5,775 nucleotides of DNA from Desulfobacula sp. (GTDB lineage Bacteria > Desulfobacterota > Desulfobacteria > Desulfobacterales > Desulfobacteraceae): assembly GCA_027858355.1 (NCBI GenBank), contig JAQICW010000463.1:1-5775 (forward strand). The letters run 5' to 3'. Positions within the stretch are counted from its first letter, which is position 1. Every line of letters begins with the position of its first letter. A program made the position numbers and the translations under genes. Positions 5,446 to 5,775 of the stretch are shown one piece after another. Below the pieces are notes generated by a model. The model made no database searches and was not told the origin of the DNA. It was given only the letters and a program-made list of their open reading frames with translations.

Positions 5446-5562
5446 TTATAACAAGACAGTGGCGCGGGACTGTGCTAATCTCGCGGCATTTTTGAAATTC
5501 TGTGCAGGCTTGCAGCGCTAAGCATTTTTCATGCTCCCCAGCCCCTCACTTCCACGTTGGGC
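5446..5562 (+). other. Long attC site of the Cys-rich protein cassette
   Basis: R'' TTATAAC (5446-5452) and R' GTTGGGC (5556-5562, an exact GTTRRRY match and the common integron core variant) are 117 nt apart end to end. AAC pairs with GTT, 5-nt spacers AAGAC and TCCAC stay open, AGTG (5458-5461) pairs with CACT, and after a small asymmetric loop GGG and CTG on the left find CCC and CAG on the right with an extra A between. The interior (5480-5530) holds a repeated CATTTTT word and further weak pairing. It is larger than the other sites here, in the size range of Vibrio-type repeats. Confidence 0.7.
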
Positions 5563-5585
5563 TTCTTAAAGGCACTTTGCCTGAC

Positions 5586-5615
5586 TTGACAACTGTACCC
5601 CATTTGCGCTACAGT
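5586..5615 (+). promoter_or_regulatory. Promoter of the antitoxin gene
   Basis: A consensus -35 TTGACA (5586-5591) and TACAGT (5610-5615) are 18 nt apart, and transcription would start some 20 nt before the ribosome site of the downstream gene. It lies inside the cassette, consistent with toxin-antitoxin cassettes carrying their own promoters. Confidence 0.65.
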
Positions 5616-5616
5616 T
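5591..5616. promoter_or_regulatory. Inverted repeat overlapping the antitoxin promoter (candidate operator)
   Basis: AACTGTA (5591-5597) and TACAGTT (5610-5616) are exact reverse complements separated by 12 nt, with centres 19 bp apart. One arm starts at the last base of the -35 box and the other covers the -10 box. RelB/DinJ antitoxins are ribbon-helix-helix proteins that repress their own operon by binding such palindromes, so autoregulation is the natural reading, though not proven by sequence. Confidence 0.5.
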
Positions 5617-5641
5617 ATAGAAAATAAAATGGAGGTATCTT

Positions 5642-5775
5642 ATGAATAAAACATCAACAGTCAGAGCCAGAATTGAGCCTTCTTTAAAAGATAAGGCAGA
5701 GCAAATATTTCGTCAGCTTGGACTGAGTACAACTCAAGCAATAACCTTATTTTATAAACAGGTGGAATTAACGAA
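5642..5775 (+). CDS. RelB/DinJ-family antitoxin (3' end outside window)
   Basis: The first 44 codons are visible, from an ATG preceded by an excellent GGAGGT site (5631-5636, 5-nt gap). The start MNKTSTVRARIEPSLKDKAE, followed by LGLSTTQAITLFYKQV, is the ribbon-helix-helix half of RelB/DinJ antitoxins: a DNA-contacting strand around VRARI and two helices. The missing C-terminal half would neutralise a RelE/YafQ-type endoribonuclease expected immediately downstream in the same cassette. The gene lies 80 nt inside its cassette behind its own promoter and operator-like repeat. Such modules are frequent in large chromosomal integrons, where they are thought to reduce loss of cassettes. Confidence 0.88.
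   Translation, partial: MNKTSTVRARIEPSLKDKAEQIFRQLGLSTTQAITLFYKQVELT

Larger units (their letters stand above)
155..5775 (+). mobile_element. Integron gene-cassette array (six cassettes, last one incomplete)
   Basis: Successive genes are separated by palindromes built like attC sites, all in the same orientation. Using the recombination point between G and TT of each R' box, the cassettes run 155-1423, 1424-2845, 2846-3393, 3394-5038, 5039-5556 and 5557 to beyond the window. Three cassettes have 5' ends exactly complementary to their own R'': 154-162 with 1349-1357 (9 nt), 2845-2853 with 3328-3336 (9 nt), and 3393-3402 with 4966-4975 (10 nt). That relation is expected of cassettes that integrate as circles and is unlikely by chance three times. 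No integrase or attI is present, so the array must extend at least to the left. Site identities are inferred by eye from structure, not from a search. Confidence 0.85.

Overview
The window reads as a stretch of a mobile (integron) gene-cassette array. No integrase gene or attI site is inside it. Single genes are each followed on the + strand by an imperfect palindrome with attC architecture: a TAAC-like R'' box, a 3-5 nt unpaired spacer, a stem with one or two extrahelical bases on the left arm, a matching spacer, and a GTT-starting R' box. The strongest evidence is internal. For three cassettes, the 9-10 nt at the cassette's 5' end are the exact reverse complement of the R'' region of the attC at its own 3' end, as expected if they once formed the R'/R'' pair of a circular cassette.

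Layout: (0) bases 1-60 hold the C-terminal tail of an unidentified protein, followed by a poorly preserved site ending at about 154-160. (1) Cassette 155-1423: class III PLP-dependent aminotransferase (187-1347, +) and attC at 1351-1429. (2) Cassette 1424-2845: a Fic-domain AMP-transferase-type protein in reverse orientation (1451-2572, -) with its own AT-rich, repeat-filled promoter region, and a very short attC at 2801-2851. (3) Cassette 2846-3393: GNAT acetyltransferase (about 2877-3308, +) and attC at 3330-3399. (4) Cassette 3394-5038: an IS91-family Y2 (HUH) transposase (3648-4754, +) whose N-terminal part is interrupted by two in-frame TAA codons, a small unknown ORF (4766-4960, +), and attC at 4969-5044. 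(5) Cassette 5039-5556: a 115-aa Cys-rich protein of unknown function (5089-5436, +) and a longer attC at 5446-5562. (6) A cassette starting at 5557: a promoter with an operator-like inverted repeat and the first 44 codons of a RelB/DinJ-type antitoxin (5642 to the window end).

The genes do not form a pathway. They are a typical assortment of accessory functions (small-molecule modification, protein modification, a toxin-antitoxin component, unknown proteins) brought together by site-specific recombination. The antitoxin and, through its autoinhibited toxin-like domain, the Fic protein could help stabilise the array; that is inference.

Host: a bacterium with a sedentary chromosomal or large environmental integron, probably Gram-negative. 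Cassette genes are acquired, so their composition says little about the host. The transposase cassette is visibly more GC-rich than the AT-rich aminotransferase, fic and GNAT genes, which suggests different donors. I cannot name a genus with confidence.
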